Positions 42,670 through 52,731 are shown, counted from the first letter of the stretch. The stretch is DNA of 55,420 bases from Candidatus Zhuqueibacterota bacterium (GCA_022616415.1 JAKEEU010000298.1:1-55420); one strand, 5' to 3'. The notes: generated by a model not told the origin, from the sequence alone. A program made the numbers and translations.

Positions 42670-45114
42670 TTACTCATATCTCAAGGAGTCGACCGGATTC
42701 GCCAGCGCGGCTTTGATGGCTTGCGTACTTACCGTCAGCAATGCAATAAGCAGCGCCATGCCGCCGGCGAGCGCGAACACCCACCAACTGATATCGATGC
42801 GATACGCGAAGTCTTGCAGCCATTTGTTCATGGTGAAATAGGCAATGGGCCAGGCGATGAGATTGGCCAGCAAAATCAGCTTGACAAATTCTTTGGAGAG
42901 CAGTGTGACGATGCCCGCGACACTGGCGCCCAAGACTTTGCGGATGCCGATCTCCTTCGTGCGCTGCCGCGCCGAAAACGCAGCGAGTCCGAAGAGGCCC
43001 AAACAAGCGATCAAGATGGCGAGGCCGGCAAAAACGCTGAACAGCGCGGCGAAGCGTTGATCGTTGCGATACTGCTCATCGAACTTCTCGTCTACGAAGT
43101 TGTAGCTGAAAGGGTTGCCGGGGAAAAGCGTTTTGTAAATGCGCTCGACGGCGGCAATCGTTTGCGGCAAATTCTCGGTGCTTATTTTCAATGAAAGCTG
43201 CCCTCCGGCCTCCGCCAGCGTGAAGAGCGCGGCTTCGCGCGGGGAGTGTGCGGAGGACCAGTTGAAATCCTTGAACACGCCGACGACTCTGAAGGTCGTA
43301 CCGCCCATGTGTACCATTTGTTGCAGCGCATCAGTCGGCGTATCAAAGCCCACGGCTTTAACTGCGGTTTCATTGAGAATGACGGGCCGAGTTTCTGCTT
43401 GCGGAATTTTGGGCGAAATCCCTTCGAACCCGCGGCCGGCTATCAACTGCAATCCGTAAAGCGAGGCGAAGCTCGAGTCGATCCAAGCCAGAGCGCCTCT
43501 CACATTGGTTGAAGGGTCTGCCGCCTCTCGACGGAAGGCGGAAGAATACCAGTTGAATCCTCGCCCAGGCAACGCGCTGGAGGTGGCGATTTGCCGAATG
43601 GCCGGAACCTGGCGTAGCTCGTGCGTCAAGCGTTGAATGACTTGCGCATGATCAGTGCCTTCGGCGAGAACGCGTGGGCCAGGTATGGTGAGAATTTGTT
43701 CCAAATTAATACCCAAATCCATATGCCGCATGTGATCAAGCTGAGCGTATACGATGACGGTTCCCGCGAGCAGCCCGACTGAAGCAGCAAATTGCAAGAC
43801 GACGAGGCCCTGCCGCAGCCAGAGCCGAATTGAAGACGAACCGGTTTTCGCTTTGAGCACGGTGACCGGCTTAAACGCGGAAAGTGCGAAGGCCGGATAT
43901 AATCCTGCCAGCAGCGTGCCGGCGAAGAACATGACAAAAGCCCAGGTCCATACTTGTGGGTTCGCCCAAGCCCAGTCGGTAAGCTGGGTGCCGGCCAGGT
44001 TGTTCACGAACGGCCGGAGCGTCTCGACAACGACGATCGCCAGCACGAAGGCTGCAAGATTTGTCAATGCCGACTCAACAAGAAACTGGAAGACAAGCTG
44101 GCCGCGTTGGGCGCCGATCACTTTGCGAACGCCGACTTCGCGGCTGCGGTCGAGCGAACGGGCCGTCGCCAGGTTGACGTAATTCACCAGCGCGATGACC
44201 AGTGTGATCAGCGCGATAATGGCGAAGAAGTAAACCGTGCGATAACTCCCCTGCACCGTTTTCGGCGCGAAGACGGCGTTGTTGAGGTGAACATCGTGTA
44301 AAGGTTGGGCGTTCAGATGCGCCTTCGTGTTGGTGCGCTTGAAATCTTCCTCGCGATTGCTGAGAAGCACGTCCGTAAACTTCTGCTCGACTGCGGCCAC
44401 GTTTGCATCATCGCGGAGCTGGACGTAGGTGATGAAGTTGTGCCAAGACCAACCCTGTTTGGGATCGTTGTAGTTGCTCTTTTGCAAAAGATCCGACATC
44501 GGCAGCAGAAAATCGAACTGCAAGTGGGAGTTGGCGGGCACGTCGCGAAAGACGCCGTTGACGCTAAAAACGCCTTCGATCCAACCGTTCACGTTTAGCG
44601 CTTTGCCCAGCGGATTTTCGGCGCCGAAATATTTTCGCGCCATCGCTTCGGAGATAAGAACGGTGCCAGGCTCGGCAAGCGCTTTCGCCGGATCACCCAA
44701 AACGAGCGGATAAGAAAACATTTGCAGGAATGCGGGGTCGGCGTAGAAAACCTGATTCTCCTCGAACGCTTTGTCCGGCTGCGCCGAGCTCGAAATCACC
44801 GGGTCGCCATAGTCCGGATGAATGCGCGCGAAGCGAACGACTTCGGGCACGCTCTGCGCCAGAGCAGGACCCATCGCGTAGCCATTTAGCGCTCCGGTTT
44901 CCGGCTCGTTTCCACCTCTGATGGTCGTTTGCGAGACGCGATAAATATGAACAAAGTTCGTGTTGAAATCATCAAAGCCGTACTCGAAGGCGACGTACTG
45001 AAAGATGATCAAGCAGCACGCCAAGCCGAACGTGAGCCCGGCGATGTTGATGAACGAATATCCCCTGCGCCGCAGCAGGTTGCGAAGCGCAGTTGTAAAA
45101 TAGTTTTTTAACAT
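42670..45114 (-). CDS. MacB/FtsX-type ABC transporter permease (intact, paralog 13, subgroup B)
   Basis: The 814-residue subgroup B protein begins MLKNYFTTALRNLLRRRGYSF. Helix 1 has CCLIIFQYVAFEYGFDDFN. The subgroup marks are VNYVNLATARSLDRSREVGVRKVIGA, GLYPAFALSAFKPVTVLKA and LGINLEQILTIPGP. The first periplasmic domain is somewhat long (DFKRTNTKAHLNAQPLHDVHLNNAV). The second has AGRGFEGISPKIPQ in place of AGRNFS, and the loop PGRGFNWYSSAFRRE. It keeps VVGVFKDFNWSSAHSPREA. The second unit is RQRTKEIGIRKVLGA with a near-consensus C-terminus, and the final residues NPVDSLRYE match the stub at 26475-26508. No good ribosome site is visible; the heptamer arm ends 8 bp before the ATG. Confidence 0.95.
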   Translation of the reverse strand: MLKNYFTTALRNLLRRRGYSFINIAGLTFGLACCLIIFQYVAFEYGFDDFNTNFVHIYRVSQTTIRGGNEPETGALNGYAMGPALAQSVPEVVRFARIHPDYGDPVISSSAQPDKAFEENQVFYADPAFLQMFSYPLVLGDPAKALAEPGTVLISEAMARKYFGAENPLGKALNVNGWIEGVFSVNGVFRDVPANSHLQFDFLLPMSDLLQKSNYNDPKQGWSWHNFITYVQLRDDANVAAVEQKFTDVLLSNREEDFKRTNTKAHLNAQPLHDVHLNNAVFAPKTVQGSYRTVYFFAIIALITLVIALVNYVNLATARSLDRSREVGVRKVIGAQRGQLVFQFLVESALTNLAAFVLAIVVVETLRPFVNNLAGTQLTDWAWANPQVWTWAFVMFFAGTLLAGLYPAFALSAFKPVTVLKAKTGSSSIRLWLRQGLVVLQFAASVGLLAGTVIVYAQLDHMRHMDLGINLEQILTIPGPRVLAEGTDHAQVIQRLTHELRQVPAIRQIATSSALPGRGFNWYSSAFRREAADPSTNVRGALAWIDSSFASLYGLQLIAGRGFEGISPKIPQAETRPVILNETAVKAVGFDTPTDALQQMVHMGGTTFRVVGVFKDFNWSSAHSPREAALFTLAEAGGQLSLKISTENLPQTIAAVERIYKTLFPGNPFSYNFVDEKFDEQYRNDQRFAALFSVFAGLAILIACLGLFGLAAFSARQRTKEIGIRKVLGASVAGIVTLLSKEFVKLILLANLIAWPIAYFTMNKWLQDFAYRIDISWWVFALAGGMALLIALLTVSTQAIKAALANPVDSLRYE

Positions 45115-45122
45115 GAGTGGGT

Positions 45123-45190
45123 CCAGTTATCAGTGATCAGTGATCAGTGATAATCAGTCCATTGAAAACTGATCACTGGTTACTGATTAC
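45123..45190. repeat. Heptamer hairpin spacer, CAGTNAT family
   Basis: Units CAGTTAT, CAGTGAT, CAGTGAT, CAGTGAT, AATCAGT are followed by opposing CTGATCA, CTGGTTA, CTGATTA, CTTC. Confidence 0.82.
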
Positions 45191-45194
45191 TTCT

Positions 45195-47612
45195 TTACTC
45201 ATAGCGTAGCGCCTCGACCGGATTCGCCAGCGCGGCTCTAATCGCCTGCGTGCTCACGGTCAGCAGCGCGATGAGCAGCGCCAGTCCGCCGGCAAGCGCA
45301 AACACCCACCAACTCAGGTGAACACGATACGCAAAATCCTGCAGCCAACGGTTCATCGCGTACCACGCAATGGGCCAGGCGATGAGGTTGGCGAGGAGAA
45401 CCAGCTTGGCAAAATCTTTTGACAGCAGTGTGACAATCCTGCTTACCGAAGCGCCGAGCACTTTGCGAATGCCGATTTCTTTGGTCCGTCGCTCGGCGGT
45501 AAAAGCAGCCAGCCCGAAGAGGCCGAGACAGGCGATGAAGATGGCAAGGGCAGCGAAGGTTGTGAAGATGCGGCTCAACCTCTCCTCCGCACGATACATC
45601 TGATTGAAGACGTCATCCAAAAAGACGTACTGAAACGATGCACCCGGCGCCAGCAGGCTGAACTGCTGCTCAATGTGCTCCATCCCTTCGCGGATGTGCT
45701 CCGGCGCGAGCTTGGCTGCCAGCACGTACGGGAGCGACCCGACGGGAGGAAGCGTGTGGAACTGGAGCACAACCGGTTCGATCTCTTTGTGCAGCGAGGC
45801 GATGTGGAAATTGTCCACCACGCCAATGACCTCGCCTTCGGGAGTCCCCGGCGGACCGAGCGTAAAGGTTTTGCCGATGGCTTCCTTCGGCGACCACCCC
45901 AACCGTTCGACTGCCGTTTTGTTGAGCACGTAGGCACGTGAAATGTCTGTCTGGAAGCGATCGGAGAAGTTACGACCGGCAAGTAGTGAAAGGCCCAGCG
46001 TCGGAATGAAGTCGTAATCCACCGCTGCCGGCATAAAGCGTATTCTCTCTTCGTGTGTGCTGGCTTGAGGCGCTGCTTCTGCCACCGCCCTTCGAAATCC
46101 CATCTGGAAGCGGCTCGGCACGCCTGTCGCGACGGAAGCCCTGAGGATGCCCGAATAAGACAAGACGCGTTGTTTCAGTGTCTCACGGATCGTTGCGGAC
46201 AGGCTTGCGGGCAGATCGATGACGACCACCTGCTCACCACTGAAGCCAAGATTTTTGTGCTGCATATAGTTGAGTTGCCGGTAGATAATCGTCGTGCCGA
46301 TGATGAGCGCAGCCGAGATGGTGAACTGGAACACGACCAAGCTCTGGCGCAATCTCCGGCCACCGCTCGCCCCCACTTTGCCAGTTCCTCGCAGCACCTC
46401 CGTCGGCTGAAAACGCGACAGAACAAAAGCTGGATAAGCGCCCGCTGCGATAGCCACCAAAAGCACAAAGCCGCAGAGCAGAGGCAGCGCCATCCCGTAC
46501 CCGATGCCCATGAACGTCAACTCCTTGTCGAAGAGGCGGTTGAACATCGTGAGGGCCAGGTCCATCAACACGAAGGCGAGAACGAGGGCGCCCAGGCTCA
46601 GCAGAATGGATTCGCCGAGGAACTGCCGGACCAGTTGGGAGCGTTCGGCGCCCATAGTCTTGCGCACCCCGACCTCTCGCGCCCGCTGCATGGACTGGGC
46701 GGTGACGAGGTTGACGTAGTTGACGGCGGCAATGACGAGGACGAAAAGGGCAACAGTGCCGAAGAGATACAGGTATTGGGGCTGGCCTTGCAAGCCTTCC
46801 GCGTTTAAGCCGGAGAGGTGTAACGCGGGGAGCCGGAGTGCAGAGTATGTGAAGCCCTCCAGCGCTAACGCCGGAAGATGCTTTTGCAGGGTTTCAGTGA
46901 TTCTCGCTGAGAACATTTTTACCGGGAGTGGGCTTCTGGCCTGAACATAGGTCGCGACGATATGAACACCCCACTGATTCTCCTGCAAGGTTTTTTCACC
47001 AAGCAACGATAAGGGGGCTACCAGATCGAACTGCAAGCTCGAGTTCGCCGGCGCATCCTTCACCACGGCCCCGATTCTGATCGTGTGGACGTTGTTGCCA
47101 AAACGGTGGAACGTTAGTGTTCTCCCAATGGGATATTCTTCGCCAAAGAACGTGCGAGCCATCGACTCGGTGATCACCGCCGCATCCGGGGCATTTAAAG
47201 TCGCCGCCGGGTCGCCGGCAAGCGCCGGAAACGAGAACATCTCAAAAAAAGTTGCTTCGGTCAGCAGCACGCGCCGGTTTGCCCGTAGCTGCACTTCTTC
47301 GCGGATGACCGGTAACGCCTTGCCTTCCCAAACACGTGTCGTCTGCTCGATCTCCGGCATGGCGGCTTGCAGCGTGGAAGCCAGGGAGTATGGTGTCGCG
47401 AGCGTGCGGCCGGGAACAGGGTGTTCGCCTGTGATCACGAACAGGCGGTCCACGTTTTCGTGGAAGCAGTCGAAGGACAGTTCATCTTCGACGTACAGCC
47501 CGATCAAAATACAGCAGACCATGCCAACCGCCAGCCCGGCCATGTTGATAAACGAATAGCCTTTATGCCGAAGCAAATTGCGCAGCGCGATTTTGAGGTG
47601 AATGTTGAACAT
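45195..47612 (-). CDS. MacB/FtsX-type ABC transporter permease (intact, paralog 14)
   Basis: The 805-residue protein starts MFNIHLKIALRNLLRHKGYSF, the only copy with FNIHLK at the start. After helix 1: LYVEDELSFDCFHENVDRLFVI. The first periplasmic domain has no histidines before helix 2 (SALRLPALHLSGLN). Helices 2-4 include AAVNYVNLVTAQSMQRAREVGVRKTMGA, partly like subgroup B, and the following GAYPAFVLSRFQPTEVLRG is intermediate. A proline-rich turn (LGPPGTPEGEVIGVVDNFH) precedes the otherwise conserved end of the second periplasmic domain. RRTKEIGIRKVLGA and the C-terminus are consensus. Codon use looks more GC-ending than in most neighbours, which could mean a separate origin or simple drift. 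Confidence 0.95.
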   Translation of the reverse strand: MFNIHLKIALRNLLRHKGYSFINMAGLAVGMVCCILIGLYVEDELSFDCFHENVDRLFVITGEHPVPGRTLATPYSLASTLQAAMPEIEQTTRVWEGKALPVIREEVQLRANRRVLLTEATFFEMFSFPALAGDPAATLNAPDAAVITESMARTFFGEEYPIGRTLTFHRFGNNVHTIRIGAVVKDAPANSSLQFDLVAPLSLLGEKTLQENQWGVHIVATYVQARSPLPVKMFSARITETLQKHLPALALEGFTYSALRLPALHLSGLNAEGLQGQPQYLYLFGTVALFVLVIAAVNYVNLVTAQSMQRAREVGVRKTMGAERSQLVRQFLGESILLSLGALVLAFVLMDLALTMFNRLFDKELTFMGIGYGMALPLLCGFVLLVAIAAGAYPAFVLSRFQPTEVLRGTGKVGASGGRRLRQSLVVFQFTISAALIIGTTIIYRQLNYMQHKNLGFSGEQVVVIDLPASLSATIRETLKQRVLSYSGILRASVATGVPSRFQMGFRRAVAEAAPQASTHEERIRFMPAAVDYDFIPTLGLSLLAGRNFSDRFQTDISRAYVLNKTAVERLGWSPKEAIGKTFTLGPPGTPEGEVIGVVDNFHIASLHKEIEPVVLQFHTLPPVGSLPYVLAAKLAPEHIREGMEHIEQQFSLLAPGASFQYVFLDDVFNQMYRAEERLSRIFTTFAALAIFIACLGLFGLAAFTAERRTKEIGIRKVLGASVSRIVTLLSKDFAKLVLLANLIAWPIAWYAMNRWLQDFAYRVHLSWWVFALAGGLALLIALLTVSTQAIRAALANPVEALRYE

Positions 47613-47617
47613 GGCAT

Positions 47618-47735
47618 TGTCCGAAGTCTTTTGGTCCGATGTCCGAAGTCTTGGGGCTGAGGGCGTAGAGCGGAGGGCTAAGAGCTTAACGCTTCGTTGC
47701 TTTTGCCCTCTGCTCTAAGCCCTCCGCCCTCTGCT
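47618..47735. repeat. Composite heptamer spacer: GTCCGAA then GGGCTNA/GCCCTCT families
   Basis: Units TGTCCGA, AGTCTTT, TGGTCCG, ATGTCCG, AAGTC are followed by GGCTGAG, GGCGTAG, AGCGGAG, GGCTAAG and the opposing GCCCTCT, GCTCTAA, GCCCTCC, GCCCTCT, GCTC. The second half is a strong inverted repeat. It is nearly identical over about 70 bp to 12209-12305. Confidence 0.85.
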
Positions 47736-50104
47736 CATTCATACCGCAACGCTTCGACCGGATTTGCCAGCGCGGCTTTGATCGCTTGCGTGCTCACCGT
47801 GAGCAGCGCGATGAGGAGCGCCATTCCGCCAGCGAGCGCGAACACCCACCAACCGATGTCAATGCGATACGCAAAATCCTGCAGCCACTTATTCATGGCA
47901 AAGTAGGCAACGGGCCAGGCCACGACATTGGCGATGAGCACGAGTTTGACGAAATCTTTGGAAAGCAGAGCAAATAGGCTTGCGACCGAAGCGCCGAGAA
48001 CTTTGCGCACGCCAATCTCCTTCGTGCGCTGTACCACCGTGAAGGAAGAAAGACCAAATAGTCCCAGGCAAGCAATCAGAATGGCAAGCAGAGCAGCGTA
48101 GCCCACAATCCGTGCGCTGTTCTCATCAGCTCGGTAAAGCCGGTCGAACGACTCGTCTACAAAAAAGTACTCGAACGCACGGGTGGGATCCAGTGTGCGC
48201 CAATGTTCCCGGATGCGTTGCAAGGTTGCATCGATCTGATTTCCCGCCAGTTTTACGGAAAAATACCTATAATCTCTGCTCCTAGCGCCGCCGTAAAGGT
48301 GGATGACGGGCCGAATGGAATTCTGCAACGATTCGTAATGGAAATCTTCGACCACGCCAATCACTTTGTTTTCCCGCTCGAAGTAAGCCCGAATCCGCTT
48401 TCCAACCGCAGTCTGCCAGCCACTGGCCTTGAGGGCGGCCTCGTTGATGATGACGCCTTCCTGTTGGTCGGTGGCAAATTCTTCCGAGAAGTTGCGCCCT
48501 TCCAGAAATTCAATTCCGTAAAGTTTGAAATACTGGTCATCAACGAAGCTCCGGCGCCAGACCATCGGATGACGATCTTCCCAGCCCGCTGGAGACACGC
48601 TGGTCCACCATTCGTTATAGCGGCCAGGAACACTTGCCGATGCTGCCACCGCCTCGACTCCACTCAACCCAGCCAAAGAGTTCTTGAACGCTGCGATTCG
48701 CCCAAACGCGGCCTCCGGATCGTCGAAGTCACCGGCCCGAAGCGGGATCACCAGCACCTGATTCTTATCAAAGCGCAAATTCTGCGACTTCATGTACTGC
48801 ACCTGCCGGTAGATGACTCCGATGCCGACGAGCAGAACAATCGACATGGCAAACTGAACCGCAACGAGACCGCTGCGCAGATGCGTGCCGCCCGGTTTGC
48901 TCCGGATGCCGCTTTTGAGAATCGTCACCGGCTGAAACTTCGAAAGAAACAGGGCGGGATAACTGCCAGAAAAGAGGCCCACGATGCAACCAAGTGCCAA
49001 CAGCCCTCCCAGCACGACCGGCTTGAAAAACTGATCGAACCGCAGTTCCATTCCCACGAACGTCTTGAAGTAGGGCAGCAGTATCTCGGCAAGCATGCTG
49101 CCGACAAACAGCGCGATGAAGCACACCAGCAGCGACTCACCTAAGAATTGCTGCATCAGACGATTTCGCACCGCCCCGAGCACTTTTCGCATGCCAATCT
49201 CTCGTGCCCGCAGCATCGATCGGGCAGTGGTCAGATTCATGAAGTTGATCGAAGCAATGAGCAAAATGCTGACGGCGATGGCGAGCAGGGTATAAGCATA
49301 TCGCTCGCTGTTGGTGAATCGGTGATGTACTTCCGTCAAGGGAAGCAGCAAGAGCTCGCCCTGTTCCTTCGGTGAAATGTATTTTTTAACGAAGGGAGGA
49401 AATTGCGCCTCCAGGTCTTTTGGATCGACTCCGTCGTCTAGTTGCACATAGGTATATAAGTAAGATGACCCCCAGTCGGTCGAGGCATTCTGATAAAAAT
49501 CCATGCCTTTGAGCGGCGCGACGAGGTTGAAGGTGAACGAACTGTTTGGTGGCAGCTCGCCCAGGACGCCAGTGACGGTGTAATCCTGGCTGGGACCAAA
49601 ATTGAGTATCTTGCCGACGGGATCTTCGTTGCCGAAGTACTTTCGGGCTACCGCCTCACTAACGACCACTGAATGGGGATCGGATAAAACCGTTTTGGGA
49701 TTCCCGCGCTTGAGCGGAAAACTGAACATGGTGAATAGGCTCGGATCGACCGCGTAAAAATCTTCCCTGAAACGCCGATCCTCGTACCGAACCCATGTCG
49801 TTGCGCTAACAAAACGCACACCATCGACAATGGCGGTATAAGTGCGCTTGACTTCAGGTAGTAGAGGCATCCAAGTCTCCCGGATAGGCACAAGTCCCTT
49901 CTCTGGGGTCGGCCGTGTTCGATAGAGGAGATAGATGCTGTCGGCTTTCTCATGAAAGCGGTCATAGGTGAGCACGGTGTAAACATAAAGCAATATGAGC
50001 ATGCTCACGGCAAAACCAACGGCCAGCCCCAAGATGTTGATGAACGAATAAACCTTGTTTCGGCGTAAAGTACGGAGCGCGATTTTGAGATAATTTTTGA
50101 GCAT
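47735..50104 (-). CDS. MacB/FtsX-type ABC transporter permease (intact, paralog 15)
   Basis: The 789-residue protein is counted from MLKNYLKIALRTLRRNKVYSF, with ggag 8 bp upstream; the longer frame to 50188 runs through the spacer. Helix 1 lacks cysteines (GFAVSMLILLYVYTVLTYDRFH). The first periplasmic domain is distinctive (RTRPTPEKGLVPIRETWMP) and ends LLPLTEVHHRFTN. The first unit has ASINFMNLTTARSMLRAREIGMRKVLGA, the only first half that reads REIGMRKVLGA like a second half. GSYPALFLSKFQPVTILKS follows. The second periplasmic domain has EGRNFSEEF and loops rich in tryptophan (YNEWWTSVSPAGW). The second unit is QRTKEIGVRKVLGA, and the C-terminus is consensus. Confidence 0.95.
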   Translation of the reverse strand: MLKNYLKIALRTLRRNKVYSFINILGLAVGFAVSMLILLYVYTVLTYDRFHEKADSIYLLYRTRPTPEKGLVPIRETWMPLLPEVKRTYTAIVDGVRFVSATTWVRYEDRRFREDFYAVDPSLFTMFSFPLKRGNPKTVLSDPHSVVVSEAVARKYFGNEDPVGKILNFGPSQDYTVTGVLGELPPNSSFTFNLVAPLKGMDFYQNASTDWGSSYLYTYVQLDDGVDPKDLEAQFPPFVKKYISPKEQGELLLLPLTEVHHRFTNSERYAYTLLAIAVSILLIASINFMNLTTARSMLRAREIGMRKVLGAVRNRLMQQFLGESLLVCFIALFVGSMLAEILLPYFKTFVGMELRFDQFFKPVVLGGLLALGCIVGLFSGSYPALFLSKFQPVTILKSGIRSKPGGTHLRSGLVAVQFAMSIVLLVGIGVIYRQVQYMKSQNLRFDKNQVLVIPLRAGDFDDPEAAFGRIAAFKNSLAGLSGVEAVAASASVPGRYNEWWTSVSPAGWEDRHPMVWRRSFVDDQYFKLYGIEFLEGRNFSEEFATDQQEGVIINEAALKASGWQTAVGKRIRAYFERENKVIGVVEDFHYESLQNSIRPVIHLYGGARSRDYRYFSVKLAGNQIDATLQRIREHWRTLDPTRAFEYFFVDESFDRLYRADENSARIVGYAALLAILIACLGLFGLSSFTVVQRTKEIGVRKVLGASVASLFALLSKDFVKLVLIANVVAWPVAYFAMNKWLQDFAYRIDIGWWVFALAGGMALLIALLTVSTQAIKAALANPVEALRYE

Positions 50105-50116
50105 GGCTTCTCCATT

Positions 50117-50190
50117 TCGGATTTTTGATTGCGGATTTCGGAGGTTTGATAGTCTATGGAACTGCAATCCGAAATCCACAATCCGCAATC
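50117..50190. repeat. Heptamer hairpin spacer, CGGATTT/GCAATCC family
   Basis: Units CGGATTT, TTGATTG, CGGATTT, CGGAGGT are followed, after about 25 bp, by GCAATCC, GAAATCC, ACAATCC, GCAATC. The last unit supplies the TGA stop of the next permease (50189-50191). Confidence 0.8.
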
Positions 50191-52633
50191 ATTCATACCG
50201 CAGCGCCTCGACTGGATTTGCCAGCGCCGCTTTAATCGCTTGCGTGCTCACTGTCAGCAATGCAATGAGCAATGCGACTCCGCCGGCCAGCGCAAACACC
50301 CACAAGCCGATTTCGATTCGATAAGCGAAATCTTGCAGCCAACGATTCATGGCGAAGTAGGCAATCGGCCAGGCGGCGAGATTGGCAACGAGAACCAATT
50401 TGACAAAATCTTTTGAGAGCAATCCGGCGATGCTGACAACCGACGCGCCGAGCACCTTGCGCACGCCGATTTCTTTGGTGCGTTGCACGACGTTGTAAGC
50501 CGACAATCCCAGCAAGCCGAAACACGCAATCAAGACGGCGAGGAATGCAAATGCGCCGAAGACTTTGCCGAAAACCATGTCGGCCCTGTACTGTTGGTCA
50601 AAAAGCTCGTCGAGAAAAAAGAAACTGAATGGATCCGCCGGGAAATGTTTATCCCAAATTTTTTGTAACGCAGCAATGGTTCCTTGCACGTCGGTAGTTT
50701 GGATTTTCGCGGAGTAATAGCCGCGAATGTCCGGCCGCAGCAGCATAATAATCGGGTCGATCGCCTTTTGCAAACCTTGTTGATGAAAATTTGCCACCAC
50801 GCCGACGACGGTAAGCGTATCGCGGCCGCGGCGGATTTTTTGATTGACGGCGCTTTCGATACTTTCAAAACCAAGCTGCTTCACGGCCAGTTCATTGAGC
50901 AGCGCCGTTTTATCATCCGTCGTAAAATCTTCGGAGAAATTTCTTCCTGCTTTCAATTCAAGATTGTACGACGGAACAAAATCATAGTCCACACCGAGAT
51001 GATACAATGCGATCGTTCCAGCGCCCTCGACGAGACGGCGCCCACCGGTGGTCCAATAAATCTCCTTGCCCATGACACTCGACGAAGCCGTGAGATTTTT
51101 AATACCGTTTATGCTCAACGCCTCGTTTTTGAACGGTTGATAGGCATTCTGATATAAGGAATCGCTGAACGATGCGGCGGCGTTTAGCACCAAAGTCTGA
51201 TTGATGTTTGCGCCCAAACTTTGCCGGCGCATGAATTCGACTTGCCGATAGACGATCATTGTTCCCGCGATCAACGCGACGGAAGCGGCGAACTGCGCGA
51301 CGATGAGTCCTTTGCGCAGCGTTTGCGAGTTGCGCCGGTTTTTGAAAACCCCTTTCAACACCAGCACCGGCTGATACCCTGACAACACGAATGCCGGATA
51401 CAATCCCGCAAGCAGCGAGCCAACAACGAAAATGGTGAGCGTGCCAAGCCAGTAGCTGACGGGCATGCTGAATCCCGCAACTTCCGTTCTGCCGATGAAT
51501 TGGTGAAATACCGGCGCCAGCTCCGAGACGGTGAGTAACGCGACCACCAGCGCGATGACATTCAACAAAACACTTTCGATGAGAAATTGGCGAATGAGAT
51601 CGACACGGAGCGCGCCGAGAACTTTGCGCACGCCGATCTCCCGCGCTCGTTCCATCGAGCGGGCGGTGGCGAGGTTGATGTAATTGATCCACGCAATGCC
51701 GATGATGAAGAACGCAATCAGGAATAGAAATGAAACGGCGCGCCCGTTGCCATTGACTTCGGCTTCCTGATTGTAGTTGGAGTACAGATGAATGTCGGAC
51801 ATCGGCAACAGCGAAAGCTTATTTCGAATATTGTTGTTGCGCGCAAACTCCCGGCTGTGGATGTAACGATCGCAAAATGCCGGCAGCTTCGCTTCCAGCG
51901 CTTTCCAATCGGCGCCGGGTTTCAATAACACATAGCTGTAGAAATCATACCATCCCCAACTGGTTTCCGTCGCATTCGTGGTGTCGCCCCAAGCGCTGCG
52001 AATGATTTTTCCCAGTGTGGCATAAGATACCAGATATTCAATGATAAGGTGCGAGTTGCGCGGATAGTCGTGAAAGACGCCGGTCACTTCATAAGTCCAC
52101 GTGCCTTGCGGATCACGCACGGTCAAGCGTTTGCCCATTGGCTCTTCATCACCGAAATATTTCTTCGCCATAGTTTCGGAAATAACGATCTTATCCGGGC
52201 CGCTCAACGCGGTGGCTGGATTGCCTTTTTGCAAATTGACGGCGAGCATGCGCAGAGAAGCAGGATCGGCAAAGTAGCCTTTGGTCTCGGAGAATTTCAC
52301 GTCCCTTTCATCATTCGAGAGCAAAAGCTCGGCATCGATCAGACGGCAAAAACCTTCCACTTCCGGAAAATCCTTTTTCATCGTGGGCGCAATCGCCGGG
52401 TAGACGGTGGCAGATTTCCACAACAATTCGCCGGAACGATACGAATCCAGCCGCAGACGAACGATGCGATCAGCAAGGTCTTGAAAACGGTCGTAGCTTC
52501 TTTCGTGCGCGACGTACTCAAAAATCAGCAGCAAGCAACTTAGGCCGATTGCTAATCCGAGAATATTGAGTACGGCGTACGCTTTCCGCTTCTTGAGATC
52601 ACGCAGGGCGATTTTGAGATAATTTTTGAACAT
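50189..52633 (-). CDS. MacB/FtsX-type ABC transporter permease (intact, paralog 16, subgroup B)
   Basis: The 814-residue subgroup B protein begins MFKNYLKIALRDLKKRKAYAVLN. Subgroup marks: INYINLATARSMERAREIGVRKVLGA, GLYPAFVLSGYQPVLVLKG and LGANINQTLVLNAA. After helix 1: FEYVAHERSYDRFQDLADRIVRL. The first periplasmic domain has a tyrosine-rich loop (SWGWYDFYSYVLLKPGAD) and ends LLPMSDIHLYSNY. The second reads KAGRNFSEDFTTDDKTA, then VVGVVANFHQQGLQKAIDP. The second unit is VQRTKEIGVRKVLGA followed by an almost pure consensus C-terminus. It uses TGA as its stop, overlapping the heptamer arm. Weak ggac lies about 7 bp upstream of the ATG. Confidence 0.95.
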   Translation of the reverse strand: MFKNYLKIALRDLKKRKAYAVLNILGLAIGLSCLLLIFEYVAHERSYDRFQDLADRIVRLRLDSYRSGELLWKSATVYPAIAPTMKKDFPEVEGFCRLIDAELLLSNDERDVKFSETKGYFADPASLRMLAVNLQKGNPATALSGPDKIVISETMAKKYFGDEEPMGKRLTVRDPQGTWTYEVTGVFHDYPRNSHLIIEYLVSYATLGKIIRSAWGDTTNATETSWGWYDFYSYVLLKPGADWKALEAKLPAFCDRYIHSREFARNNNIRNKLSLLPMSDIHLYSNYNQEAEVNGNGRAVSFLFLIAFFIIGIAWINYINLATARSMERAREIGVRKVLGALRVDLIRQFLIESVLLNVIALVVALLTVSELAPVFHQFIGRTEVAGFSMPVSYWLGTLTIFVVGSLLAGLYPAFVLSGYQPVLVLKGVFKNRRNSQTLRKGLIVAQFAASVALIAGTMIVYRQVEFMRRQSLGANINQTLVLNAAASFSDSLYQNAYQPFKNEALSINGIKNLTASSSVMGKEIYWTTGGRRLVEGAGTIALYHLGVDYDFVPSYNLELKAGRNFSEDFTTDDKTALLNELAVKQLGFESIESAVNQKIRRGRDTLTVVGVVANFHQQGLQKAIDPIIMLLRPDIRGYYSAKIQTTDVQGTIAALQKIWDKHFPADPFSFFFLDELFDQQYRADMVFGKVFGAFAFLAVLIACFGLLGLSAYNVVQRTKEIGVRKVLGASVVSIAGLLSKDFVKLVLVANLAAWPIAYFAMNRWLQDFAYRIEIGLWVFALAGGVALLIALLTVSTQAIKAALANPVEALRYE

Positions 52634-52638
52634 GGTAA

Positions 52639-52671
52639 AGTCCGAAGTTTTTTGTCCGAAATCCGAGGTCT
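52639..52671. repeat. Heptamer array, GTCCGAA family
   Basis: Units AGTCCGA, AGTTTTT, TGTCCGA, AATCCGA, GGTC. The flank 52694-52733 repeats the sequence found at 28973-29007. Confidence 0.7.
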
Positions 52672-52731
52672 TTATCCAAACGACAGCTTTTAACCTCGTT
52701 TTCTCTTTTTCATCAATTTATCTTTTTTGCT

